Shown: piece after piece, positions 26,701 through 43,269 of the stretch
Layout: every line of letters begins with the position of its first letter
Position numbering within the stretch: the first letter of the stretch is position 1
Assembly: GCA_050084515.1 (NCBI GenBank)
Contig: CM114273.1
Coordinates: 43,462,001-43,526,000 of the forward strand
Direction of reading: 5' to 3'
From: Blasia pusilla
Taxonomy: Eukaryota > Marchantiophyta > Marchantiopsida > Blasiales
Length of the DNA stretch: 64,000 bases
Position numbers and translations under genes: made by a program
Notes under the pieces: model-generated
Told to the model about the DNA's origin: nothing
The model's database searches: none
Seen by the model: only the letters and a program-made list of their open reading frames with translations

Positions 26701-26778
26701 AATAATTAAGACATGGGTATATGGTAAGCCCCTGGTTTGAAACGGCCGCCCTCAACTCTTGGGTGGATTCTCGTGCTA
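26191..26778. repeat. 295-bp tandem duplication within Helitron pseudogene
   Basis: Copy 1 at 26,191-26,483 and copy 2 at 26,486-26,778 are nearly identical by eye. The few differences include CATAATATA versus CACAGTATA. Each copy holds the HPRLY block plus about 70 bp of GC-richer sequence (AAACGGCCGCCCTC) unlike its surroundings. Confidence 0.93.
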
Positions 26779-26882
26779 CTATATTTTGCCACACTCTCTC
26801 TCACAGACAATTTTTTTCTGGTCTCTCAAAGATTTTGAGTCTCTCTCTCAGATCTTGGCTTTCTTAGATCTCAACACTCTTG

Positions 26883-29765
<2,883 letters not shown>

Positions 29766-29955
29766 GCAAGGTTTCAAAGCTGGCTAGATCCATCTCCACA
29801 TCTCAACTGCAAGCTTTCAAAACTGGCTAGCTCCATCTCCACATCTCAACCTCAAGCTTTCAAAACTGGCTAGCTCCATCTCCATATCTCAACTGCAAGC
29901 TTTCAAAACCAGCCAGCTCCATCTCCCCCTCCAAATCTCAATTGCAAGCTTCAAC
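29766..29955. repeat. 43-bp tandem repeat just upstream of peroxidase
   Basis: Units begin GCAAGSTTTCAAARCTGG and restart at about 29,766, 29,809, 29,852 and 29,895. A partial, differently spaced fifth start lies at 29,944. The array ends about 55 bp before the ATG. Confidence 0.9.
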
Positions 29956-30010
29956 AAAATCGTTTCTTGGAGTTGTGGGGAGGGGGTCCGGATTCGCTGA
30001 AACTGTCGTG

Positions 30011-34291
<4,281 letters not shown>

Positions 34292-35739
34292 GCCATAGTG
34301 AATATGATTCAATTATCATATGGATCTAATCTAACTTAATCTACATCAAAGCATTTAATCTCTCACCTACTCCCTATAATTATGTAGCTATTAACCTATA
34401 GTTACTTATTTTTGTATTCTCTCTACCCTTCCTTTAGTCACTTGTCAAAATACCAAATACTTGTCAATTTGTTTTCAATCTATAATGTAGATTGAATTCA
34501 ATCTAGCTAGCTATTGATTGGTTAATATTGAATTGTAATTAGAAACATCATAGATAGATACTTGAAAATTAACCTTTAATCCATATGTACAATTCTATCT
34601 TCCGTTTTCACTTTAGGCTTGACAATATGTTTTATAGCAACTAAATTTATTCACATATGAGAGGAAATATATATGTAATATGGACTATGATTTTTCATTT
34701 TAAATGATTCTTAATCCATAATTAGTCTACACTCAACTTATGGCTAACTATATACCATAAGATTTAGAGTTAGAGCTAGGCTAAATATAAAATTTAAACT
34801 TTGAATAATGGAGAAATTTTCTTCCGCTCTCAATTTCATTGAAGGGGGAATATTCATCCAATGATTATTATCAAGTTCTATTCAATTTTCAATAAGATTC
34901 AACTTGAATATTCAAATATTGTCTTATTTGGATTCGAATTTGAAGTTATGTATGATAAGTTTTGTATAAGCTATGTTAATTAATTCTTTTGATATTTATG
35001 AAGTCATTCAATCTCTTATATTTACAAATTATGGATTGCATTTGATGATTGTATTAGAAAATATAATATGAATAAATCATTGAAATATATAACAAATCTT
35101 GAAATTACAAAGTGGCATAGTTTGTCAATGCGTGTGCTCATAGTAGAGCTCTAATGGAACCTAAACATAGAGAAAAGTCGACGTACGAGAATGCATTATT
35201 GTTGTGGTTCCCCAACTATCTTATTATTTGGGACACTAGCATTTTGATATGTTTTCATCATTTCTATTTATAGAAAATTTTTCATCAAGGTGTCTTGCAT
35301 CCTAATGTAAGATGATCACAACAACACTACTTCATAAACCACTTATGTTACTCTAGACTATCAATGTAGGCTTCTCCTCATGTAAGGGGGTTGAAATTAA
35401 TGGTGCATAGTAAGATTTAAGTGAGTGTTAAGAATCCAAGAGATTAAGTTGCTATTTGTTGTGCAAGGTTATCTTGTGATTTTAGAAAATATAAGAAACT
35501 AGGATCTGTTACCATTGTGTAAATGTGGTGGATATTTGTAACTCCCTAGAGGAGATTTATTTGATAGTTCTAGGATAGATTCTCCCAAAATATGTCTCTG
35601 TAGGGATGGTAAATCCCTCTGCCATGTGGTAGAGGTGATACAAATTTCAATGTCCCAACTCCCTAGAGAGGTTTGAGATAAGATCCTCCTTTGCGGAAGG
35701 GGTTTTTTTTAATTCTCTCCAAGTCTTAAAAGTAGTATA
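34292..35739. other. Peroxidase 3' flank and AT-rich intergenic
   Basis: Strongly AT-rich with no open frame of note. The peroxidase poly(A) site should lie in its first few hundred bases, but no single signal stands out. Confidence 0.5.
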
Positions 35740-36568
35740 TTAGTTGCCTACAATATTCATGAAGGGCGATGCCTGACAATGAGGACATCGATGGCCTCCC
35801 GGCGGTATGGTGGCACCGATCTCATATGGAGTTTCTGCATTCTTGGGGGGGAATTGCGGCGTATTGACTCGCCCGTTGCGCTCTAGATACGGGCATGCTG
35901 GACTTCTACACTCCAAGGCTCCAACGCATTGGCAGCGGGAGACAATCCAAGGACCATATGGAATTGAAGCACTAGTCCGTTGAAGCCTGCACCATCGATG
36001 ACAATCAAACTTTCTGTCCATACCCTTCAAGCGTCCTCCATCTTTCTTTTGAGCAGGAGTAGCAAGTGGAGGCAACTCAAAAATGCAATTACCATCGTAC
36101 GTGGGCGGCAGCTCGTCGACAAGAATGTGCTTGGACATTTTCAAGGCCAGAGACGAAAGCAAACTTTTGCCTGATACTCGCAAGAGGAACGAGTAGGCGG
36201 ACAGAGGGCTCGGTTGGTGTCTGACAGATCCACTGAGGTTGATAACATCCGGAATCTCTTCAAGAGGAACAACATTGTTACGAGCATGTGAAGTTGGAGT
36301 CGAAGCCGGATCTACTGAGCTAGGAGTTGCAAACGTAGAGCTCGGAGCACTAGGAAATTCACTGGGAAACAGACGAATTCAAGGGCAGGCCGTAAACTCT
36401 GTATTCACCATTTGCTAGAGGTAGGAGATTCCATACTTTACGGTCCGCAATCACTGGCTGGACTATCTCACCTATTATGTCCTCCGTACCGTCCACCCTA
36501 ACATCCTTGGATACAAAGATGGTTCCAATTTTGAGAAGAAATCGAACAGAGAGAAAAATTTCATCCAC
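35740..36568 (-). CDS. Hypothetical Cys-rich, probably zinc-binding protein
   Basis: Two minus-strand frames: 36,568-36,359 (MDEIFLSVRFLLKIGTIFVS...) and then, shifted by one frame, about 36,364-35,740. They overlap at about 36,360, so either a short intron or a single frameshift separates them. The second frame has a Ser/Thr/Pro-rich linker, then a Cys/His cluster at about 36,000-35,750: FDCHRWCRL, RCQCVGALECRSPACPYLER, then HRCPHCQ. The pattern CxCxGxLxCxxxxCPxxxR recalls zinc-binding modules of the FLYWCH/GCM/WRKY type found in transposase-derived proteins. That is resemblance, not identification. Gene boundaries are uncertain. Confidence 0.45.
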
Positions 36569-36962
36569 TGCTATGAAAGACTCAAGAGCTTACGGTCGAA
36601 CGATTTCTGATTGAGGAAGGGCCGCCAGATGACTGCTACAAGTGAGCTTCACATAATTATCCATTCCCATAAATTTTGTACGGGAGGAGAGTGAGAATGA
36701 GAATTAGAATGAGAATGAGAATTTTTAATTTATAGTGAATAAGAAATCAGATACTCCTGATAGAATTTTACTGACAAGATGACGTTCGGTATGTGAAATT
36801 GTCTGACACAATGGATTCAATTCTGTTGCAACTGATTCAATTATGTTGCAATCTGTTACAGGATTTGGGAAGCAGAGACGTGGGTTGCGAAGCACACTTC
36901 ATTTTGTTGGAACCCGTCGGAGTCCTGGTAACTCAACTATTAACCCAAGCTAAGCGAAGCCT
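36569..36962. other. Short intergenic between divergent genes
   Basis: No gene. A GAGAATGA-type purine run lies at about 36,685-36,725, and the first degenerate palindrome arm appears near 36,910. Confidence 0.5.
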
Positions 36963-37593
36963 GCAACCCGTCGTCTTCGGATGGGTTGCACGCTTCTGCC
37001 TTACCTTGAAACGCAAACATGATCGAAGGTGGCAACCCGTCGCTCTCCGACGAGTTGCTCGGATACCGGGCCTTCTTGCCCGAAGATGGCGGAGGCTTGC
37101 AACCCGTTGGCATTAGACGGGTTGCCCAATTATCTCACGGTGTAACACTTACATGAAGGAAGCGTACAAACTGTCTGTTCCCGACAAGTTCCGCGGGTGC
37201 CGCATCTCCTTGCCCAAAGACGGCGAGGCGTGCAACCCGTCGCCCTCTGACGGGTTGCGCAAGGGCCTCGCCTTGTTTCGCTTATATGAAGGAAGCGTGC
37301 AACTTGTCGGCCTCCGACGAGTTGCGCGGGAAGCCCGCGTTGTTAACCCTTGACGAGGGAAGCGTGCAACCCAACGGTCTCCGACGGGTTGCGCGGGTAC
37401 GTCCCGTTCTTGTCCGAAGACGGTGGATGCGCGCAACCTGTCAATCTCTGACGGGTTGCGCGGGTACCTCGCGTTCTTGTCCGAAGACGGCGGAGGCGCT
37501 CAACGTGTCGGTCTCCGACGGGTTGCTTGTGCACCTCGCGTTATCGTCCCAGGACGGCGGAGGCGCGCAACTTTTCGGACTCCGACGGGTTGC
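36963..37593. repeat. Palindrome array I, 67-bp period, upstream of promoter
   Basis: Ten imperfect palindromes start at 36,963, 37,032, 37,099, 37,164, 37,232, 37,299, 37,366, 37,433, 37,500 and 37,567. The last five steps are exactly 67 bp. Each is a 27-nt hairpin with arm GCAACCCGTCGG, a short centre, then CCGACGGGTTGC. Spacers are also repeated (for example TTGTCCGAAGACGG). The array ends 90 bp before the TATA box of copy A. The array is read directly; any regulatory role is inference. Confidence 0.93.
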
Positions 37594-37682
37594 CATTTTT
37601 CACGTCCAGACTTCCGTAACGGCCGGCACGTCGCCGTCGGAAGAACCACGCGACCCAACGGTCAGCCCAACAACTAGAAAAG

Positions 37683-37690
37683 TATAAAAA
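37683..37690 (+). promoter_or_regulatory. TATA box of ParB-like/methyltransferase gene copy A
   Basis: TATAAAAA followed by GGGGAG, 121 bp before the first in-frame ATG at 37,804. The position suits a Pol II core promoter. The transcription start was not determined. Confidence 0.6.
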
Positions 37691-37803
37691 GGGGAGAAAT
37701 CGCTCATTTCTGGTTTCTCATTTCGCGATCTCCATTGCTCTCCCGCGCAGCAGCTGATCAGATACCAAGGGGCGCTTCACACGGCGAGTCATCGCGAGAC
37801 GAT

Positions 37804-38550
37804 ATGAGCGAACGATCGCTAGACGATTCGAGCTACCCATCAAGGCGACTCATCTCAACATCAGCAAGGCGATTGATCAAGCGATTCATCGTGGACATAG
37901 GTGGAGGCATTTCCGGGAAAAGGACGAGGAAAAAAGCTCAAGCAAACAAGTATGGGAGCTTCACTCCCAAGTCCATTAGGACTCCTGCGTCACCATCTCC
38001 AGGGCCTCATTCGGCAAATGAGATAAGGCAGCAAGAAATCGAGGAGCGGGAAAGGGAAGCGGAGATGCACAACCAGGAGCTTCTTGCGAAACGTGTACAA
38101 GAGGCGCTCGATAAACAAAACGCAGAGGCTGAGATGTCGCAGGCCTTGAAGAAAAGGGTCACCGACGAAAAGCGAGAAAAGAAGCGTCTAGACGCGTCAG
38201 TGAGGAGAGCAGAATTGGCTAAAGCGAGGAGGGAAAAAGCAATAGCCATTGACGACAGCCTTGCCCATCCAACCGAAAGTGTTGAGATGCGGGAAATGTC
38301 CCCGATGAAGTCCGGGAATACAATCAATATAGCGGAAACGGCCGAAGTTCAAATCACGGACGATGAGGTCATGAGGACCGCCAGCGTGGAGATGGTGGAC
38401 ATTGCTGAAGAAGTAAGAGAGCGGTCATCCTCGTCTCCAAGCTCGGAGGAAGAAATCGACCTCTATCGGATCGACGAGTTTCCTGTGGATTTGCCAGCTG
38501 CTGTCTCAGAGCAGTTGGCTGGTCAAGAAACTGACCCAATCTTCAAGCGG
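37804..38550 (+). CDS. Copy A exon 1: basic/coiled-coil N-terminus
   Basis: An uninterrupted 249-codon exon from the ATG at 37,804 to a GTAAGA donor at 38,551 (after the codons for FKR). The frame is also open upstream, but without an ATG. It starts basic (KRTRKKAQANK, a possible nuclear-localisation signal near residue 40). Residues about 75-145 form a long charged helix, probably a coiled coil (EIEEREREAEMHNQELLAKR). The end is acidic and Ser-rich. I know no family for this exon. The next exon starts 99 bp on at a GTGACAG acceptor, so it is the likely N-terminus of the ParB-like/methyltransferase protein. That join is inferred from splice signals and phase. Copy B has no counterpart. Confidence 0.6.
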
Positions 38551-38648
38551 GTAAGAGAGGATCTGGGTTTTTTGAATTATGTGAAGGCCCATCTTGCAAT
38601 TCATTGGCAATTCAGTGTAGCTTACTGATCTTGTCCCGGTTGTGACAG

Positions 38649-39121
38649 GTGGTAAAGGAGATGGCATTGATGGAGGGCCACAACGCCCCGAGAATTCCAC
38701 TCTGCCGATTGCGGACAATGGAGTACGTCCGCGAAATTCAATCTGACGAGGATATTGCGAAGCTCAAACAATCGAAGGCGATAGCATCCTACGTCAACAA
38801 CTTCCCTCCGTTCTATGTTCAGCCTTACGATGACCATGGAACCCAAGCGCTGGTTATGGAGGAGGACTTGGAAAAGCTCGACACATTCTGGAGGATGAGA
38901 GATCAGGATTTCAGAAGGCAAGTAGAGGGGACAGAATTCAGCTGGATGAGGAATCTGCATTTCTTCATCTGGGATGGAAATCACAGGTTCATGGCATGGA
39001 AAAATTTTGCAGAGGAGCGCCCAAACTCCTTGGAGGCACATTTTTGCGTGAAGGCAGTGGTCCTTCATCCATACCCTCATCACATGGCGACGGTGGAGAT
39101 GGCCATGCATGCCATGAACAC
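38649..39121 (+). CDS. Copy A exon 2: ParB/sulfiredoxin-like domain
   Basis: A 157-codon exon bounded by GTGACAG and a GTAAGT donor at 39,122 (phase 2). It opens APRIPLCRLRTMEYVREIQ, continues SDEDIAKLKQSKAIASY and FPPFYVQPYDD, and ends around FFIWDGNHRFMAW and PYPHHMATVEMAMHAMN. The layout (IPL...R, a helix ending in a SI/AI-type step, then PxxVxP, then GNHRxxA) is that of the ParB N-terminal/sulfiredoxin fold, which binds or hydrolyses nucleotide in ParB and acts as a nuclease in some relatives. ParB domains fused to DNA methyltransferases are known from phages and plasmids, and a methyltransferase domain follows here. Copy B keeps only the second half and has GNHT. Domain call by motif only. 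Confidence 0.6.
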
Positions 39122-39138
39122 GTAAGTTTCTTCTTGCT

Positions 39139-39880
39139 GCAAACCCTCGGACTCCGACAAGTTGTTTGAGTCGACACTATTTTTGGGATGTTTTTGGCTG
39201 AACGCAACTCGTCGGACTCTGACGAGTTGCTCGATTGATCAATGGGTTAGGATGTTTTTGGCCGAAAGCAACTCGTCGGAGTCCGACGAGTTGTTCAACT
39301 GACCACAAGTTTAGTATGTTTTTGGCCCAAAGCAACTTGTCGGAGTCCGACGAGTTGCTTGACCGGCCGCATTCTTTGGATGTATTTTGAAGAAATCAAC
39401 TCGTCGGAGTCCGACGAGTTGCTCGACTCGCCACATTTTTTTGATGTTTTTTGAAGAAAGCAACTCGTTGGACTCCGACGAGTTGTTCGACTGACCACAG
39501 GTTTAGTATGTTTTTCGCCCAAAGCAACTCGTCGGAGTAAGACGGGTTGCTTGACTCGAAGCTATTTTTGGAGGTTTTTTGATGTTTTTGGCCAAAAGCA
39601 ACTCGTCGGAGTCCGACACGTTGCATTCGGAAGTTGGAAGCTACATTTTTCGCGTCAAATTGCAGCTTTCATTGCAATTGCACAACCTGTCGGACTCCGA
39701 CCGGTTGCTATGTTCACTTTTGATACGGACTATCTGACAACCTGTCGGAGTCCGATGGGTTGAAACCAGGCAATCACAAATCTGAATGCAATCCGTCGGA
39801 CTCCGATGGGTTGCATAATTTAGCTCATTGCTAGAATCCGACCTTGAGCTGTGACGACCTGTCGGAGTCCGACGGGTTGC
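39139..39880. repeat. Palindrome array II, 64-bp period, in intron 2
   Basis: Twelve palindromes, starting at about 39,139, 39,204, 39,268, 39,332, 39,396, 39,460 and 39,524 (64-65 bp steps), then more widely to 39,853. The typical arm is GCAACTCGTCGGA with partner TCCGACGAGTTGC. Spacers share TTTTTGGATGTTTTTGGC. The array fills most of the intron. The last unit ends GGGTTGCAG, which resembles a 3' splice site. Confidence 0.95.
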
Positions 39881-39930
39881 AGGAACCCATGTACCTTACA
39901 AAATTTCTTATATTGAGTTTGGATGTGCAA

Positions 39931-41396
39931 GATTGTATCGGAGGGGAATGTCACCCACCACTGGATCCAGGATTGCGATCGGCTGAAGAAAGTGCTTACG
40001 ACGCACTCGACAGAGTACAAGTGATTCTTGGGCGACGCCCTGGTAAATCAAATGCTGGCAAAGGGTGCACAAATCAAAAAGAAGACTTAGGCAAATAAGT
40101 TTATTTCCCAAGATGCAGCCGTCACAATCCTTTGCTGGTCGAAGATACAGGCCGCGAAGAAGAGCGTTGCATTGGAGCTGGAGCGGAGGGAGAAAGTATC
40201 TCGTGTACGGCGTGAAAAATTCATCCAAGCCGCAGATATCAGCAGCTCACGGAACACGGCAAGCAAGATGCAGCGCTACATCGCCATTCTCAACCCCGAC
40301 CTTGGTCCGAAGTTTTACAAGGAGCTGAAGGCGATTATCAAGCGCCAGCGGAAAAGGGATGAAGATCCGCAAGGTCGGATTGGGGAGAAAGTGTCTCTTG
40401 ATCGTGTGCATCGATTTGCATTGTCTGGAATAAGCGAATTTAGAAGAATCCGACTGATGAAAATCAGTTTTGAGGGCATAGAGGCCTAAAAGAGGGCGTC
40501 ACACCATCCTCCGGGTGTCTCGGATCCAGTGATCTCCCACTAGCTCCGTGAATGGTCGTTCTGGGACGCGTTGCAGCTTATTGGGAAGTCCATGCTGGAC
40601 GGTCTCCAAGCAGAGCTCAAAAGAATAAAGCCCATTCCGGATGAAGCAAACCTGGAAAGTGCTGTAGATTTTGAACTTTGGCTCGATGACATCCGGGACA
40701 AGCCCATCAAAAACCCAAGTTTCAAGGCGATGTTCAAGGATTGCGTCCTCCCTCAGGCAGACCTTGACGAAGAAATCGAGGGGAGCAAAAGGGATCTTGC
40801 AAAGAAGAAGCGAGATCTTCAGGAGCAGGCGGCCGATTCAGTTCAACTAAGAGCTGCCCAACGGATGGTGTTCAGGTACCTTGTCCATTGTAAGAATGTA
40901 GGTACCTGGGGAAAAATACTTGCAGCCTGCAAATTGTGGGCTTCTTCGCCTGATGGAGAGACATTCTCCATGTACGACACGGAGATGGATCAGCGCATGT
41001 CCGATTGGGAGGTGGAGAATCGCCCGATTTGGCTGGACTTCAACGACCCTGAGGACATTACCGAGAAAGATTTACGCGTGCTTCATGATATAATGGCCGC
41101 AGGACGGGACGACATCCCCAATTTTGTGCATCCTGAAGACTTTTTCAAAGGAGATGCGGAAGAGCAAGCCCTCGAGACAGCGGAGTTGGCTTCCAAGGTC
41201 CACACATCCAAAGACAAATCCACAGCGGGTCTCAAAGGCAAGGCGAGGGGAGCGAAGAATTCCGAGGCCGAATCGTCCCAAAGAGAGGCTGAAGGTTCAA
41301 GGCCAGAGCCGGAATCGTCCGGGCGAGCGGGGAGAGAGGGTCGGACTAGGTCCTCCGCGAAAAAAACCCCACCAGAGTCTGAGGTCATAGAGACCC
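39931..41396 (+). pseudogene. Copy A exon 3, first part (uncharacterised region)
   Basis: Long central exon of the ParB-like/methyltransferase gene, start inferred from homology with copy B (GATTGTATC at 55,617). It encodes WIQDCDR, then KIQAAKKS...LELERREKVS (helical), RYIAILNPDLGPKFYKELKA, GISEFRRIRLMKIS and, from 40,571, an open 277-codon stretch including MVFRYLVHCKNVGTWGKI and a low-complexity Lys/Ser/Glu tail. Stops break it: TGA at 40,022, TAG at 40,088, TAA at 40,487 and TAG at 40,541, where copy B reads sense codons. The gypsy element is inserted at its 3' end, right after codons for EVIET; the exon resumes at 51,150. No known domain was recognised here. Confidence 0.7.
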
Positions 41397-41766
41397 TGTC
41401 ATGACCATACGGATTATGTCGTAGAGTATGGTGTGCTCGTAGAGGCCATTCCTTATGTAGGACTGTAGTGGCTTGGTAGAGATGCGGTTCCATACATAGG
41501 GTTGGGGGTTACTCACTTGGGGGTGACTTTCCCAGTAGGGCCCGCTCTTAGGTTGGAGGATATAAGGTGGCTTGCCCTCAAAAAGAATCGATTCTTTGAG
41601 TTGAGCCTGTTTGCGTTGGGAGTTAGCCTTGGTAGTGAGTAGAGCTCTTGGCTATGGTGTTTCCCCAAGCTTCGACCTAGATTCTCCCATCGTGGAGTGG
41701 GTTTGGCTCGATTGTATGTGATTATAAACGTGTTTTATGACAAAGAGAGGTCTTTCACGGATTTCA
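41397..41766 (+). repeat. Gypsy 5' terminal segment S
   Basis: 370 bp from TGTCATGACC to CACGGATTTCA, matched by 50,678-51,043. Unlike the 3' end, no R segment follows it. Confidence 0.92.
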
Positions 41767-43269
41767 CTCAAAGAACTCGGAGTACATCGATGGTAGCCGA
41801 TTGTAGATCAAGAGGATCTGGTTAGGGTTGATTGTGTACTCAACCATGGATGTTCGTGGCTTGTGGCCTATGTTGGAGGTGTGAATCTGGTGCGCGGTTG
41901 GTTGGGAAAGAAGCGCCTTGCTGAGAGCTTTCCAACGCGCTGTAGATCGCCGGATTTCGTCAAGGGAGTTGGAAGTTATCAAGCATTGAAGATTGTGGTC
42001 GTGTTCGACAGTTTTCTGATGTGGAGAGCTTGGAGTGCAGAAGCTCTGTTGAAGTTCATCCAGATCGGATGAGAGGTTCCTATTGCTACTTGTATTGTGA
42101 TCTCATGTGAAGCTATCTGCTCGAGTGCGTGGAGCGTTGCGGATTTCTTCGTGCATGAAACTTGGCGGAAGCGCTGTCGGATTTGCGGTTCTAGAGGTGT
42201 ATGGACAGCAAGTTTGTCTGATTTTTAGCTCGGAGTACGGAGCTCGGTTGTAACTGAGTTTTTGTGGGGAGATAGCTATGGTGGTCAATTGAATTCTGAT
42301 CAAAATAGATTTGATTTCGGTCACGTATTTGTGAAGTAATTTCTGATCGAAATTTTGCGGACTAGCTCAAGGTCTGGCTATGGTGGACAGCGGATCGGAG
42401 GGGCTGGTTGGTTGGTGACTCGTTCATTTTTGGAGACGCCTATCCCATTGGGGGCGCCCTGGTTGGACCTCTCTCCATGGCAAAGCATGGCGAAGCGTGG
42501 CGAACGGGGCATGTCTCGAGCATTTCTCGGCGTTTCGAGGCTTCGAGGCAACTCGTGGCAACTCGTGGTAGCTCGGGGCAAGTGGGCGTGAGAGGCGGAG
42601 TAAGGAGCAAGGAGCAAGCAAGCAAGCTTGCTTGCTTGGGCGTGAGGCAATTTTTGCAGGATTTGGGATTTGAGTTTTGCATAACTGGTCACCCATCTTT
42701 GGGCTATTCGCTGGAGGACGCTTAAGCGCCGAGTTCTTAACTATGCCGGTGTCATTGTAGCTCATTTGGTGTTGTTCGGAGATGTGTTAGGCGCTTTATG
42801 CATCTCAGGTTTTTGGTTGATGTACCTCTAGCGCATAGTACGGTGTAGCCTCTCCATGCATGTGATATTTTCAGCATCTTGGCGTTCGACTAGCACGTCA
42901 TCGACCCGCGGCGGAGTAGCTATTGCGTTAGAATTGTGTGGTGGGTTTTGTGGATTTAGAGGGCACCACGTTTGGTGGATTGTGTTACCTTGATTTCCAT
43001 TTGCGATTTGAGGGTTGTCGTTGGATTTCTTGTGTTTGGATCCCTCCATCGTGCTTCTTGCCAGCGCCCATTGTTAGGGTTGACGTTGATTTCGAGTAGT
43101 GTTACTCCTGTGTGCTACCGGTAGTGAGGCTGGAGGGATGACGAGTAGATTGTGGGAGACTTCTTGTGGTGATGACAAGTTAGGTTGCCTACACCCATAG
43201 CTAGTAGAGCTAGAATAGTATAGCGACATCGACGTCACTTGTTAATTTGGTGGTGGTGCGGCATCGGCG
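41767..43269 (+). other. Gypsy leader, no coding signal
   Basis: 1.5 kb between terminal segment S and gag. No convincing primer site was found next to S. Open frames at 42,355-42,765 overlap on both strands and look spurious. Part of it could belong to a longer original LTR. Confidence 0.5.

Noticed and set aside
37149-37687. Overlapping open frames on both strands with recurring GLRRVA/SDGL-type peptides (also 39,295-39,626 and 54,803-55,540)
   Set aside because: They are translations of the palindrome repeats; the same peptide families appear in several frames of both strands.
37735-37803. Upstream extension of copy A exon 1
   Set aside because: The frame is open but starts without ATG and lies between the TATA box and the first ATG, so it is more likely 5' UTR.
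36963-39880. Regularly spaced 27-bp palindromic repeats resembling a CRISPR array
   Set aside because: The spacers are themselves repeated rather than unique, the repeats are imperfect, the genome is eukaryotic with introns and retrotransposons, and there are no cas genes.
42355-42765. Five overlapping open frames in the gypsy leader
   Set aside because: They lie on both strands over the same bases; no gag or other motif is present.
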